DNA of 64,000 nucleotides from Wenyingzhuangia aestuarii (GTDB taxonomy: Bacteria > Bacteroidota > Bacteroidia > Flavobacteriales > Flavobacteriaceae). The position numbers and the translations under genes were made by a program. Every line of letters begins with the position of its first letter. Positions within the stretch are counted from its first letter, which is position 1. Below, one piece after another: positions 8,965 through 17,558 of the stretch. The notes beneath the pieces are model-generated. The model was not told where the DNA came from and searched no databases. It worked only from the letters and a program-made list of their open reading frames with translations. Where the stretch lies: positions 1-64,000 of the forward strand of contig NZ_JAATJG010000009.1 of the NCBI RefSeq assembly GCF_011927765.1. Reading direction: 5' to 3'.

Positions 8965-10473
8965 TTATTTTTGTTTTTTAACTTCCCAAAAACCTTCTTT
9001 TCTTCCTCCAACTCTATTTATAAAGTTATTTTCTTTCAGTTTTTTAAGGTAACTCTGTATCGTTCTATCAGAAACTCCTAGTATAGCACCCATTTCTTCT
9101 GCTTTAATTCCTGGCACTACAAAAACAAGTATTAAAGTTAAAACGGTATTGGGCAATTGTTTTTCTGAAGCTTTCCCGAAGCTTTCCTGAAGCTTTTCTG
9201 AAGTTATATGAAAGCTTTCTTGAAATATTTTTAAAACTTCAGAACTATATTTATTTAAAAAAGTAATATTTTGGCTTGACTCTGCATGTATGTTGTCTAG
9301 TAAAGAGCTAAATTTTTGTTTAACATCGTCACCTGCATTACCTTCTTGGTTACTATCTTGGGTACCTTCTTGATTACTTTTAAAAATAGTTACATACACA
9401 CCGCCATCCTTTTCTTCAAAAACAGGTTCGGGTAGTTGTGCTTCTTTGCAACTATTAAATATTTTTAGCGTTCCTGTACCCCAAGATTCTATATACCCTG
9501 CTTTATGACATATATCTGCAATCATTGGATTTTTAAGAACAGAGGCATGTTTTTCTTTTAAAGAAAGTACAGAAAAACCATTAGGCAAATTACCTTGATT
9601 GTAAAACACAATTTTATGGTTATAAACACTTATATGCACCATAGGATTAAAATAATTACGATGTACCAAAGCATTAAGCAAACTTTCTCTAATAGCTATA
9701 GATGGATATTCTCCTGTTTCAATTCTATCAACTCCTTGGTAACTTATTTTTCTAATTAAATACTTAGTCTCTAAAACAGAAATGGTTTTAGCAATAGCTT
9801 CTATTAAATTTCCTTCAATCACATCTTCATGGACTAGAGTAGCATCATTCTTTCCAAACCTTCCTACTTTTATTTTTAAATTAGGATAAAAAATATTGGG
9901 GTCTTTTCCAAAAAGAACTATTGCAGCTCTGGTCAAGGATCCATCAATAGTATACAACCTTAGCTTTTCTAATAATTCTTTATCTGTTAATTTATCTGTA
10001 TTAGGTATTCTAGCAATCTGCTTTGCATCTTCTTTAAAAGCAACTAAAGCATTAGTACTTATATGATCTAAAGTAGCTTTTGGCTCTTCTATACTATCCC
10101 ATGTTTTCCCTGACTTTTTTAATAAAAACTCATTTAACTGAGCTCCTACCATTTCCTTAGTAGTACTTCCTGATCTATAATAATATCTACCTCTTAATGA
10201 AATAGGGATTTCTGAAGCTGAAGCGATAATTTCTATGAAAGACAAATCTCCTTCTGATAGCAAATTTACCTCACATAGAAAGCCTAAACTATTCTGAATT
10301 TTTTGAGGAATACTTTCTAACAATTTTTTAGACTCTTCTAACCCTACAACGTTTCCATCATCATTCTTACCAACATACAAAACTCCTCCATGGGTGTTAG
10401 AAAAAGCTACAATGGTTTTTAAATAATCATCGTGCCATTTTTGTTTAAACTCTATGTTATGTTGTTCTTTCAT
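8965..10473 (-). CDS. AlbA_2 (Schlafen-like) ATP-binding protein with C-terminal winged helix
   Basis: 502 residues. The N-terminal ~120 match the AlbA_2 domain found in bacterial Schlafen-like proteins (IEFKQKW, AFSNTHGGVLYVGKNDDG, RYYYRSGSTTKEM). Residues about 255-370 look like the associated HATPase_c_4 segment (IRESLLNALVHRNY, ESWGTGTLKI). The last ~60 form a winged helix (MGAILGVSDRTIQSYLKKLKENNFI). A Ser/Glu/Gln-rich linker made of short imperfect repeats joins the last two. Such proteins are called transcriptional regulators or RNA/DNA-binding effectors and recur in defence islands, often between type I genes. It sits 7 nt after the DUF6088 gene and 3 nt before hsdR. Its exact job here is unknown. 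Confidence 0.8.
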   Translation of the reverse strand: MKEQHNIEFKQKWHDDYLKTIVAFSNTHGGVLYVGKNDDGNVVGLEESKKLLESIPQKIQNSLGFLCEVNLLSEGDLSFIEIIASASEIPISLRGRYYYRSGSTTKEMVGAQLNEFLLKKSGKTWDSIEEPKATLDHISTNALVAFKEDAKQIARIPNTDKLTDKELLEKLRLYTIDGSLTRAAIVLFGKDPNIFYPNLKIKVGRFGKNDATLVHEDVIEGNLIEAIAKTISVLETKYLIRKISYQGVDRIETGEYPSIAIRESLLNALVHRNYFNPMVHISVYNHKIVFYNQGNLPNGFSVLSLKEKHASVLKNPMIADICHKAGYIESWGTGTLKIFNSCKEAQLPEPVFEEKDGGVYVTIFKSNQEGTQDSNQEGNAGDDVKQKFSSLLDNIHAESSQNITFLNKYSSEVLKIFQESFHITSEKLQESFGKASEKQLPNTVLTLILVFVVPGIKAEEMGAILGVSDRTIQSYLKKLKENNFINRVGGRKEGFWEVKKQK

Positions 10474-10480
10474 TAATATA

Positions 10481-11206
10481 TTATTCTATATTCCAATTAT
10501 TTGCGGTGCTTACTAATTGATTGACTCCGTCTATTTTATATTTTGTTATCTGATTTAAAGAAGCTTGTAAATTTTCTAAATAAGTATTTGCTCCTATTTC
10601 TTGTAACAAAGCTCCTAATAACGCTCTAGTAGAAGGAGGATATTTTAAAGACAACCGAACAATTGTTTTTTGCTCTTCTAATGATTTTTCTTTTAAGATA
10701 GCCATAAACCGAACACAAGCTTTTGCTACAGTAGTATCTGGTATTTTCTTTACATATTTTATAGCATCTAAGAGTTGTAAATGAGGAATACTGTCTTTAG
10801 TGATGGTGTTTTTTTGACGTATAAACGCAATCTTATAACGATCTCTTTGAAAAGCAGGTCTTACTTCGTTTTTACCAATTTGAATGGTATTACTTATTTG
10901 CGTAGTTAATCCTAATTGGTGATAGACACTTAAACCTGTTAAATAACCTATGGTTTTATTGTTTACCTCTAGTAAATCTTTTACTACCTGATATTGCTCA
11001 GGAGGCAAAGTACCAAATACTGTTTGTTCTGGTTTGTAATACTTCCCTTTAGACAACTTGGTTATTTTACCACTACTAGCCATTCTATTTAAAGCTTTTA
11101 TAGTAGCTTCTTTACTTTTTACCTCAGGTAAAAAGTCTTCATAGGTGAATACATATCCTTTAGGAAACTTGTTGATGGTACCCGCAATGTAATCAGTAGT
11201 TTTCAT
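10481..11206 (-). CDS. DUF6088 / AbiEi-like antitoxin-type DNA-binding protein
   Basis: 241 residues. The N-terminal ~60 look like the winged helix of type IV (AbiE) antitoxins: GYVFTYEDF, then KATIKALNRMASSGKITKLSKGKYYKP-type spacing, then the TGLSVYHQLGL segment that opens the second domain. AbiEi proteins repress their own promoter by binding inverted repeats and normally precede an AbiEii nucleotidyltransferase toxin. Here no such toxin follows; the next gene, 7 nt on, encodes the AlbA_2 protein. A TATATTTG -7 element (11223-11230) and a 36-bp palindrome lie directly upstream, so this gene likely has its own promoter and operator. The family assignment is from sequence pattern; its role as controller of hsdR is inference. 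Confidence 0.7.
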   Translation of the reverse strand: MKTTDYIAGTINKFPKGYVFTYEDFLPEVKSKEATIKALNRMASSGKITKLSKGKYYKPEQTVFGTLPPEQYQVVKDLLEVNNKTIGYLTGLSVYHQLGLTTQISNTIQIGKNEVRPAFQRDRYKIAFIRQKNTITKDSIPHLQLLDAIKYVKKIPDTTVAKACVRFMAILKEKSLEEQKTIVRLSLKYPPSTRALLGALLQEIGANTYLENLQASLNQITKYKIDGVNQLVSTANNWNIE

Positions 11207-11222
11207 ATGCTATATTCTATTT

Positions 11223-11230
11223 CAAATATA
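11223..11230 (-). promoter_or_regulatory. -7 promoter element inside the defence block
   Basis: TATATTTG on the minus strand, an exact match to TAnnTTTG, 17 nt upstream of the DUF6088 start codon and 4 nt from the 36-bp palindrome. It suggests a second transcript covering the DUF6088, AlbA_2, hsdR and possibly the large SIR2 genes. Confidence 0.6.
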
Positions 11231-11234
11231 AACA

Positions 11235-11270
11235 AAATGTCCAGTTTTTTAATTAAAAAACTGGACATTT
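11235..11270. promoter_or_regulatory. 36-bp perfect palindrome, candidate operator of the DUF6088 gene
   Basis: Each 18-nt half reads AAATGTCCAGTTTTTTAA. It occupies the region where the upstream promoter box would lie. A terminator for the preceding SIR2 gene is an alternative, but the GC-rich part of each arm lies toward the outer ends and the centre is AT only, unlike a normal terminator. AbiEi-family proteins are known to bind inverted repeats at their own promoters, which supports an operator. Confidence 0.55.
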
Positions 11271-11284
11271 ATTGATTTAATCTT

Positions 11285-12799
11285 TTATTCTAAAACATAT
11301 TCTGAATTATATTTCACTAAATCATAAGCACACAATAGTTTCCTATAATTAGAATCTTTATCTTCATTAGGATAGCTTTTCAAAAACTGTTCTAACTCAT
11401 CTAATTTAATTGTTTTATTAAGTACATTCCATAATATAGTATGTGGTTTATTTGATTTTGCAATTGACTCATCATCAATAATTTTGTCAATTTCATCATA
11501 ATTAACCTTGCATACCTCAGAGACAGCATCATTTGCTTTAGAAATATTTGTTAACTGTTGTTTCTTTAATTTTTCTATATTAACTACATCCTCATTAATT
11601 AAAGAAAAACCATAAATAGGGAAATATTGATTGCATTGAATTTTATGTTTATCTATTAAACTTAAAAGCTGATAATTTGCTTCATCTATTATTTCAAAAT
11701 AATTATTTATTATTTCACCAACTGTCTGATATTCATACTTTATAGTTTTATGAGAACCTATAGCCAAAACTTTATCTCCATTATTTAATAAGTCTAAGTC
11801 CTCAGTAATACTAACTTTAACAGCACTTTCTCCTGTATAAATATCCTTAACAATACCTTGTACTTTTCTAATATCCATTGCTGATATTGGAAGATGTATA
11901 CTTGATAAAGACTTAAATATTACTGAATAATTATCCGTCTTTATCTTATTAATTCTTATTGTAGAATCTCCAATATTAAAATCATGCTCTGTAATTATCT
12001 CATTAACCGAGTTTTCTTCATACTCTATTAATAAAAAATTACTCCTAATTTTGATAGCCTGTTCTGTATCTGGTTTAACATAAGTAAAAATTGTCTTGAG
12101 TAATTTCCTAATATTCTCATCTTCTATACTATACCCAATAAATATTATTGGATTATGAATAAAAAGAGATAATAATTGTGCTCTAATCAATTCATACTCT
12201 TTTTCAAAATCCTTATAATCTTCTTCAGTTATAATAATTTTATCGATACTTGAAACACATCCATGAATCTTATATACAGAACCATACGGATTACTTAACA
12301 AAATATCATTTCCTATCAAAGGCATAAATTCAAAAGTTCTTTCTATTAGATTATCATAATTAGTAGTAACTATTGAACCTATGTTTTTTCTTATTTTTTT
12401 AAAGAGCTCAAATTCTTCCTTTTTATCCTTATTTATACTATAATTTGTTAACAAAAGAGATACATAAACTTTGAATCGACTAACATTTATCCCTTCTTTC
12501 ATCTTCAGATAAAATAAGTCATTTACTTCTTTGAATTTACCATCTCTATCACCCTCTAATATTTCATTAAATTTTTTCTCTAATAATGATGCTGCTTTAG
12601 GTAAATTATACTTACCATTATAATAACATTTGTTTTTAATGTCTAAATAAAACTCATCACTACCAATCAATTCAAAAGATATATAGCTTAATAATTCATC
12701 CCAAGAATATGACTTTTCTAAAAACCTCTTACTTAAACCTGTCCCTACAAAAAGTACAGGATGATTTCTGTATTGACTTATAAAATCTTTTATATTCAT
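11285..12799 (-). CDS. SIR2-domain protein inserted in the type I restriction operon
   Basis: 504 residues. The N-terminal ~270 form a SIR2 fold: FVGTGLSKR (17-25), TTNYDN (145-150) with Asn147, KIHGC with His179, ITEEDY (190-195) and a GYSIEDENIRKLL motif. Such domains in bacterial defence usually degrade NAD+. The C-terminal ~230 residues are not recognisable to me and could sense a trigger or regulate the domain. It lies 33 nt downstream of hsdS and 78 nt upstream of the DUF6088 gene, so it separates methylase/specificity genes from the restriction gene. Base composition looks AT-richer than hsdM and hsdS. It is not a close paralogue of the 1224-residue SIR2 protein beyond the shared motifs. 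Confidence 0.8.
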   Translation of the reverse strand: MNIKDFISQYRNHPVLFVGTGLSKRFLEKSYSWDELLSYISFELIGSDEFYLDIKNKCYYNGKYNLPKAASLLEKKFNEILEGDRDGKFKEVNDLFYLKMKEGINVSRFKVYVSLLLTNYSINKDKKEEFELFKKIRKNIGSIVTTNYDNLIERTFEFMPLIGNDILLSNPYGSVYKIHGCVSSIDKIIITEEDYKDFEKEYELIRAQLLSLFIHNPIIFIGYSIEDENIRKLLKTIFTYVKPDTEQAIKIRSNFLLIEYEENSVNEIITEHDFNIGDSTIRINKIKTDNYSVIFKSLSSIHLPISAMDIRKVQGIVKDIYTGESAVKVSITEDLDLLNNGDKVLAIGSHKTIKYEYQTVGEIINNYFEIIDEANYQLLSLIDKHKIQCNQYFPIYGFSLINEDVVNIEKLKKQQLTNISKANDAVSEVCKVNYDEIDKIIDDESIAKSNKPHTILWNVLNKTIKLDELEQFLKSYPNEDKDSNYRKLLCAYDLVKYNSEYVLE

Positions 12800-12832
12800 A
12801 TTATTTATATCTACGAAATTCTTAAACCCTTT

Positions 12833-14158
12833 TTATTTCTCCAACTCCTTTTCCATTTGCTCCACCAAACTTTGTGGTGCTTTTACTTTACCCGATACCA
12901 ACTGAGGCAACAATACGTCTCTTTGTTGAATGAGTGCTTGGGAATGAAACAAATTTGATTTAATCTTTTCAAACGAATGACTTATAAGACGTTCGAATTC
13001 ATCGTTTATAATTAATAAATCAGGAACAACAACTTGAATTGCTTTAAACGTATCCTTTGTTATAGTGCTAAAAACAGATCCGTGACTCTTTCCCTGTAAA
13101 TCTGAAACCATTTTTCTCAACAATAAATTAATAAAATAATCTTGATTATCAGTTTTAGATTCTACTCCATAGCAAGATTGATTCATTGCCGTTGGAACCC
13201 CTACAATAGCACACTTACCAACAGTTCCTCGAGCTGAAATTATTGTAATTCCTTTTCTTAAAATTTTTGTTGATGATTTTTCTACCCCTAAAGGAGTTAT
13301 TTTCTTTTCAGTATCTATAACAAATACATCTGAATCTCTTGGGGCATCAACTACAGAAAACCATAGAACATCTCCATTCCAATATTCTTCTACTGATGTT
13401 TTTGGCGTTCCTCCTCCAATCAAATTCACCAATTCAGCTAAACTCTTCACCTCCCACCCTTCAGGAATCCATTTTTCTAAAGTGTCGTTAAACACAAAAG
13501 TACTTGGAAATAGTTTTTGGAGTTTTTTTGGTGTCTCGACTCCGCTTGATAACCTTATTTTTTTACGGATTTCTGCTTTGGCTTGTAAAGGTTCTGGAAT
13601 GGGATTTCCAGCCGCCAAAGCATTGTCTAGTACAGGATCAAAATCTACAAACCAACTTTGGAACAGGGCTTGTGCCATGTTTTCTAAGGTTTGGTTCATT
13701 TTTCTGTTTAGCTCTATTTTAGCATCTAAATCTCCTAATATTTTAGCAATGGCTTTTTGCTCTGCTAGGGGTGGGAGGTTAATACAAACCTTATTTAAAT
13801 CACCTATTGTTATTTGTGATTGAGCTGACCCACTATCCAAATATTTTAAGTTATTTTTTTGAAAAAAGTAATAAAAATACTTATTACTAATAATCGAATT
13901 ATCAAATTCAAACTTTATTGAAAGGTTTGTCAAATAAGAATCTTCTTTAACCAACTTAACATCACCAGTTCCTCCAACACCTCTGGCAACAACTATCACA
14001 TCACCTTTATTAACATTTTTAACAGGATATTTGTATTGATATTTATACCCAGAAAAGGTTGGATATTCACCAGTACCTAAATATTCTTTTTTAGGCATTT
14101 TCCCATACGATAACTTCGATATGTTCTCTAAAACAACCTCTTTCCACTCTTTACTCAT
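12833..14158 (-). CDS. hsdS: Type I restriction enzyme, S (specificity) subunit
   Basis: 441 residues in the two-half layout of HsdS. The first target recognition domain occupies about 1-140 and is followed by a conserved helix (PPLAEQKAIAKILGDLDAKI) and LFQSWFVDFDPV. A second recognition domain starts near WIPEGWEVKSLAELV and runs to about 390, ending in a second helical segment. The two domains read the two halves of the split target and the helices set their spacing. The start overlaps the hsdM stop by 8 nt, typical of translational coupling. No inverted duplicate hsdS or recombinase gene is nearby, so phase-variable shuffling is not suggested. Confidence 0.93.
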   Translation of the reverse strand: MSKEWKEVVLENISKLSYGKMPKKEYLGTGEYPTFSGYKYQYKYPVKNVNKGDVIVVARGVGGTGDVKLVKEDSYLTNLSIKFEFDNSIISNKYFYYFFQKNNLKYLDSGSAQSQITIGDLNKVCINLPPLAEQKAIAKILGDLDAKIELNRKMNQTLENMAQALFQSWFVDFDPVLDNALAAGNPIPEPLQAKAEIRKKIRLSSGVETPKKLQKLFPSTFVFNDTLEKWIPEGWEVKSLAELVNLIGGGTPKTSVEEYWNGDVLWFSVVDAPRDSDVFVIDTEKKITPLGVEKSSTKILRKGITIISARGTVGKCAIVGVPTAMNQSCYGVESKTDNQDYFINLLLRKMVSDLQGKSHGSVFSTITKDTFKAIQVVVPDLLIINDEFERLISHSFEKIKSNLFHSQALIQQRDVLLPQLVSGKVKAPQSLVEQMEKELEK

Positions 14159-15716
14159 AGCCCAAAAGTTTTAAATTGTCTTTAATGGCTTGGTCTAAAG
14201 TTTGGCTTTGTTCCATTTGCTTAAATAACAAACGGGTCAATGACCCCATTTTGGTTTCAAACGGAATGCCATCTCCTATTTCTTCGGCAACTCCTACATA
14301 TCTACCTGGCGTTAACACATAATCGTTTTTTACAATGTCTTGTAGCGTAGCACTTTTGCAAAACCCTAAAACATCTTGGTACACACCATCTTTACTTTCT
14401 CCTCTCCAAGCGTGGTAGGTTTTGGTAATTTCGGCAATATCATCCGTAGTTAATTCTTTATGTGTACGGTCTACCATGGTTCCTAGGTTACGGGCATCTA
14501 TAAACAAGGTTTCTCCTTTGCGGTTTCTGTGGTTGCGAGTACTATCTTCAAAAATTTGCTCTTCTTTATTTTTAGTCATAAACCACAAACAAACAGGAAT
14601 TTGTGTGGTGTAAAACAATTGTCCTGGTAGGGCAATCATACAATCTACCAAATCGTTTTCAATCATTTTTTGTCTCAACACTCCTTCTCTAGAGGTATTG
14701 CTACTCATAGCACCGTTTGCCAACACAAAACCTGCCGTTCCGTTGGCAGATAATTTAGACAGCATGTTTAAAATCCAAGCATAATTGGCATTTCCTGTAG
14801 GAGGCACCTCATAACCTTGCCAACGAGGATCATCGGTTAATTCGTTACTAGCTCTCCAATCCTTTTGGTTAAAAGGTGGGTTTGCCATAATGTAATCTGC
14901 TTTTAAATCTGGATGCTGATCTTTAAAAAAAGTATCTGCGGGTACATCACCCAAATTGGCAGAAATTCCACGAATAGCCAAGTTCATTTTGGCTAGTTTG
15001 TAGGTAGTAGCAGTATATTCTTGTCCGTAAATAGAAATGTCTTTACTGCTTCCATTGTGGCTTTCTACAAACTTTATAGATTGCACAAACATTCCACCAG
15101 AACCACAAGCAGGATCGTAAATTTTACCTTTGTAAGGCTCTAGCATTTCTGCTATTAAATTTACCACACACTTAGGGGTGTAAAACTCTCCCCCTCCTTT
15201 TCCTTCGGTAGCTGCAAATTTTCCTAAAAAATATTCGTACACCCTACCCACAATATCATTTTCTTTATCGGCAATGGTATCTATATTGTTAATGGTATCT
15301 AACAAGGCAGACAGTTTACTTACATCCATATTTAAACGAGAAAAGTAATTGTCTGGCAAGGCACCTTGCAAACTCGGGTTGTTTTTTTCTACGGTATGCA
15401 AAGCAGTATCTATAATCAATGCAATAGCATCTTGCTTGGCATGTTCCATTACAAAACTCCAACGAGCTTCTGTAGGTAAATAGAATACGTTGTGCATGTT
15501 GTAGAACTCCTTCATATCTACATAAGCTTCCTTTCCATCGGCTATTAAATCTCTTTTGCGTTCTTCAAATTTATCACTAGAAAACTTTAAGAAAATTAAT
15601 CCTAATACTACGTGTTTGTATTCCGAACTTTCTACGGTTCCTCTTAATTTATTGGCAGAATCCCACAGCGTTTCTTCTATGGATTTTTGCTTTTTAGCTA
15701 CAGATGTTTTAGCCAT
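14151..15716 (-). CDS. hsdM: Type I restriction enzyme, M (N6-adenine methylase) subunit
   Basis: 521 residues, the usual HsdM length. An N-terminal helical domain (residues ~10-140) precedes the methylase core, with FYTPKCVVNLIAEML, the AdoMet-binding DPACGSGGMF and the catalytic NPPF. It methylates adenine in the target chosen by HsdS and is needed for both modification and restriction. It is the first gene of the block. Upstream on its strand TATCTTTA (15766-15773) is one base from the -7 consensus, so its promoter is plausible but not exact. About 50 bp of a related gene survive as a remnant at 29063-29111. Confidence 0.95.
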   Translation of the reverse strand: MAKTSVAKKQKSIEETLWDSANKLRGTVESSEYKHVVLGLIFLKFSSDKFEERKRDLIADGKEAYVDMKEFYNMHNVFYLPTEARWSFVMEHAKQDAIALIIDTALHTVEKNNPSLQGALPDNYFSRLNMDVSKLSALLDTINNIDTIADKENDIVGRVYEYFLGKFAATEGKGGGEFYTPKCVVNLIAEMLEPYKGKIYDPACGSGGMFVQSIKFVESHNGSSKDISIYGQEYTATTYKLAKMNLAIRGISANLGDVPADTFFKDQHPDLKADYIMANPPFNQKDWRASNELTDDPRWQGYEVPPTGNANYAWILNMLSKLSANGTAGFVLANGAMSSNTSREGVLRQKMIENDLVDCMIALPGQLFYTTQIPVCLWFMTKNKEEQIFEDSTRNHRNRKGETLFIDARNLGTMVDRTHKELTTDDIAEITKTYHAWRGESKDGVYQDVLGFCKSATLQDIVKNDYVLTPGRYVGVAEEIGDGIPFETKMGSLTRLLFKQMEQSQTLDQAIKDNLKLLGYE

Positions 15717-15886
15717 TTATATGTTGTGTTGTTTATGTAAAGTAATTATAACAATTGTTAAAACATAAAGATACAAAGTCATTTGAGATAGTTGAATGCT
15801 TTTTAACTGCTTTTCATAAAAAACGATAGATATGTGCATATAGAATGCAATTAATATTTGTGCAGCTATACAACACTTGTGTGTTA

Positions 15887-15894
15887 TATGTTTG
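15887..15894 (+). promoter_or_regulatory. -7 promoter element of the small-protein cassette
   Basis: TATGTTTG matches TAnnTTTG exactly and lies 18 nt before the ATG of the small membrane protein. It faces away from hsdM. Confidence 0.55.
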
Positions 15895-15912
15895 TTTTAA
15901 AAAAAGAAAAAG

Positions 15913-16068
15913 ATGCTTATACTACCTATACTATTAGTGGGATTGATAGTGCTTCAAAAAAAAGATGAAAACCCTGTATTTACTTTTAGTAAAGGCTTTG
16001 CCAAAGGTTTTATGCAATGCTTATTTATTTTGATGGGTTTTTTAATGCTTTTAAGTTTGTTTAAATAA
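15913..16068 (+). CDS. Small membrane protein, hypothetical (51 residues)
   Basis: An ATG frame of 51 codons. It has two hydrophobic stretches, LILPILLVGLIVL and CLFILMGFLMLLSLF, separated by a short polar stretch containing KKDENP, so a two-helix hairpin in the inner membrane is likely. A consensus -7 element precedes it and an in-frame TAA just upstream rules out a longer form. It is 8 nt before the next gene and probably co-transcribed. No family recognised. Confidence 0.5.
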   Translation: MLILPILLVGLIVLQKKDENPVFTFSKGFAKGFMQCLFILMGFLMLLSLFK

Positions 16069-16076
16069 CAGATATC

Positions 16077-16592
16077 ATGCTACACATCACACTTAACCAA
16101 ACCTCAAACCAATGGATGCAATTTTGTTTTACAGATGGCTTTATTAAACAAGACTATGTTTTTAGTAATGATAGATTTTGTTTGAGTGATTTTATAGAAA
16201 TGCTTTATGAATTAAAGGAACATGGCAAAAGCTATATTTATTTTTACAAAGAACCTGGAGACTATTATTTGATCTTTAAAAAAACAAACCATCACCATAT
16301 TCGTTACGAGCTAAGAAAATATTTACACAACCCTAATCCTTTAACTTCTTTAGATTTTATAGAAGAAGAACCTGGTTGTAGTGCTATTGAGAACGATGTA
16401 GATGATGATGAGTGGAATTATAAAATTGTAATGTGTGGACAAACCGCTTGGTTTCCTTTAATCACTACTGTTAATAATATTTTAAAAGAACAGCACAAAA
16501 CACCTTTTGATGAATATTTAAAAAATACTTCTAAAGAATTTCCTACCAAAGCCTATCATCAGTTTAAAAAATGGTACACTAAAAACAGATAA
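16077..16592 (+). CDS. Hypothetical acidic/aromatic protein (171 residues)
   Basis: No signal peptide or membrane segment; a cytosolic protein rich in Tyr, Phe and His with an acidic stretch (NDVDDDEWNY). Its size and composition resemble immunity proteins of polymorphic toxin systems, but no motif confirms that. The next gene begins 2 nt after its stop, so the two are translationally linked. Function unknown. Confidence 0.6.
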   Translation: MLHITLNQTSNQWMQFCFTDGFIKQDYVFSNDRFCLSDFIEMLYELKEHGKSYIYFYKEPGDYYLIFKKTNHHHIRYELRKYLHNPNPLTSLDFIEEEPGCSAIENDVDDDEWNYKIVMCGQTAWFPLITTVNNILKEQHKTPFDEYLKNTSKEFPTKAYHQFKKWYTKNR

Positions 16593-16594
16593 GC

Positions 16595-17401
16595 ATGGGA
16601 GTAGATATTTGTACTTATAGCAAACACAACCTAGACACTAGTAATGTAGTCACTTTGGCTAAAGATCTTTTTAAAAGGTTACCCGTAAATATTACCTACG
16701 GATATTATAGCAATAAAAAACATTGTGAACTATTAGGAATAAAACCTACAGAAGAATTTGTGGTTTTAGAAAATCTTGTTAACAACCCTAAGCTAAGAAC
16801 TTTTGTTTTGTATGATGAAAAATACCAACAAAAATTACTGTACACCACCTTTGGGAAAGATATTTTAACAAACCCAAAGTATGAATTATCGTTTTACGGA
16901 AACCCTACACAGCAAAATGTAGAAAAAGAAATAAACTCTTTTGAATATCCTCAATATCTATTGGAAATAGAAGAAAGTCAATACCATTTAGTAGATCACA
17001 TACAAAGTATGTATATCTATAAAGATTTTATAGAAAATGATATGCAATACTTTAGCAGGTGGTATTATTTTAGAGATTTTTATGATGAACAAAAATACAA
17101 AGTGGATTTTAACACCTTAAAGAGACTACAATCTTACCGAGAAAGTTTGCATTATTACACTAAAAAACTAGGAGGAACTTTTTGTTATTTTATAGACGAT
17201 GCTGGAAATTGTTGTACACAGGGAGTTGAGTATGAAGTATACTGGAAAGATTTAAAAAATTTAATTGAAAAAAACGCTGGCAAACAATTGACAAATATTG
17301 CCCTGTTAAACATACACAAAGCCCCTCAGAAAAAACAAACTATTCAAAAAACCCCTTCATTAGCTTTTGTAGATGATTTTAGAGATGTTAAAACAATTTA
17401 A
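16595..17401 (+). CDS. Hypothetical protein (268 residues), start MGVDICTYSK
   Basis: A soluble protein with many Tyr and Lys residues and a C-terminal Lys/Gln/Thr-rich tail. I do not recognise the family. It follows the 171-residue gene by 2 nt and is followed 3 nt later by a truncated gene whose other part resembles debris near 29112-29388. The run of tightly packed unknown genes suggests one cassette, possibly toxin immunity or anti-phage accessory genes. Confidence 0.6.
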   Translation: MGVDICTYSKHNLDTSNVVTLAKDLFKRLPVNITYGYYSNKKHCELLGIKPTEEFVVLENLVNNPKLRTFVLYDEKYQQKLLYTTFGKDILTNPKYELSFYGNPTQQNVEKEINSFEYPQYLLEIEESQYHLVDHIQSMYIYKDFIENDMQYFSRWYYFRDFYDEQKYKVDFNTLKRLQSYRESLHYYTKKLGGTFCYFIDDAGNCCTQGVEYEVYWKDLKNLIEKNAGKQLTNIALLNIHKAPQKKQTIQKTPSLAFVDDFRDVKTI

Positions 17402-17404
17402 ACG

Positions 17405-17536
17405 ATGAACTACGCAAAAGAAGAATTCCCCAAATTAAAAGGACGAGTTATTAGTTGTACACATCAAATTTCTAAACAGATTTTAGAATGCAAATATAAA
17501 AAACTAGACTACTTCTATTCCCTTCATCAATCTTAA
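17405..17536 (+). pseudogene. N-terminal fragment of a disrupted unknown gene
   Basis: ATG start 3 nt after the preceding gene, then 43 residues (MNYAKEEFPKLKGRVISC and on) to a TAA. The stretch SKQILE followed by CK matches SKQILE-GK in the debris at 29112-29388, at the DNA level TCTAAACAGATTTTAGAA, and then the sequences diverge completely. The simplest reading is that this is the front of a gene of perhaps 150 residues whose rear was replaced. Confidence 0.55.
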
Positions 17537-17558
17537 ATACAGTGATTAAGTATTAAAA

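Noticed and set aside
9160-9235. Repeats GAAGCTTTC in the AlbA_2 gene as a regulatory site
   Set aside because: They lie within the coding linker and encode short Ser/Glu/Lys repeats; no sign of a separate function.
12761-12958. Plus-strand frames opposite the hsdS and SIR2 genes
   Set aside because: They are antisense shadows with biased, low-complexity translation, and the minus-strand genes are well supported.
12833-14158. Phase-variable hsdS shuffling
   Set aside because: Only one hsdS, no inverted partial copy and no recombinase gene in the block.
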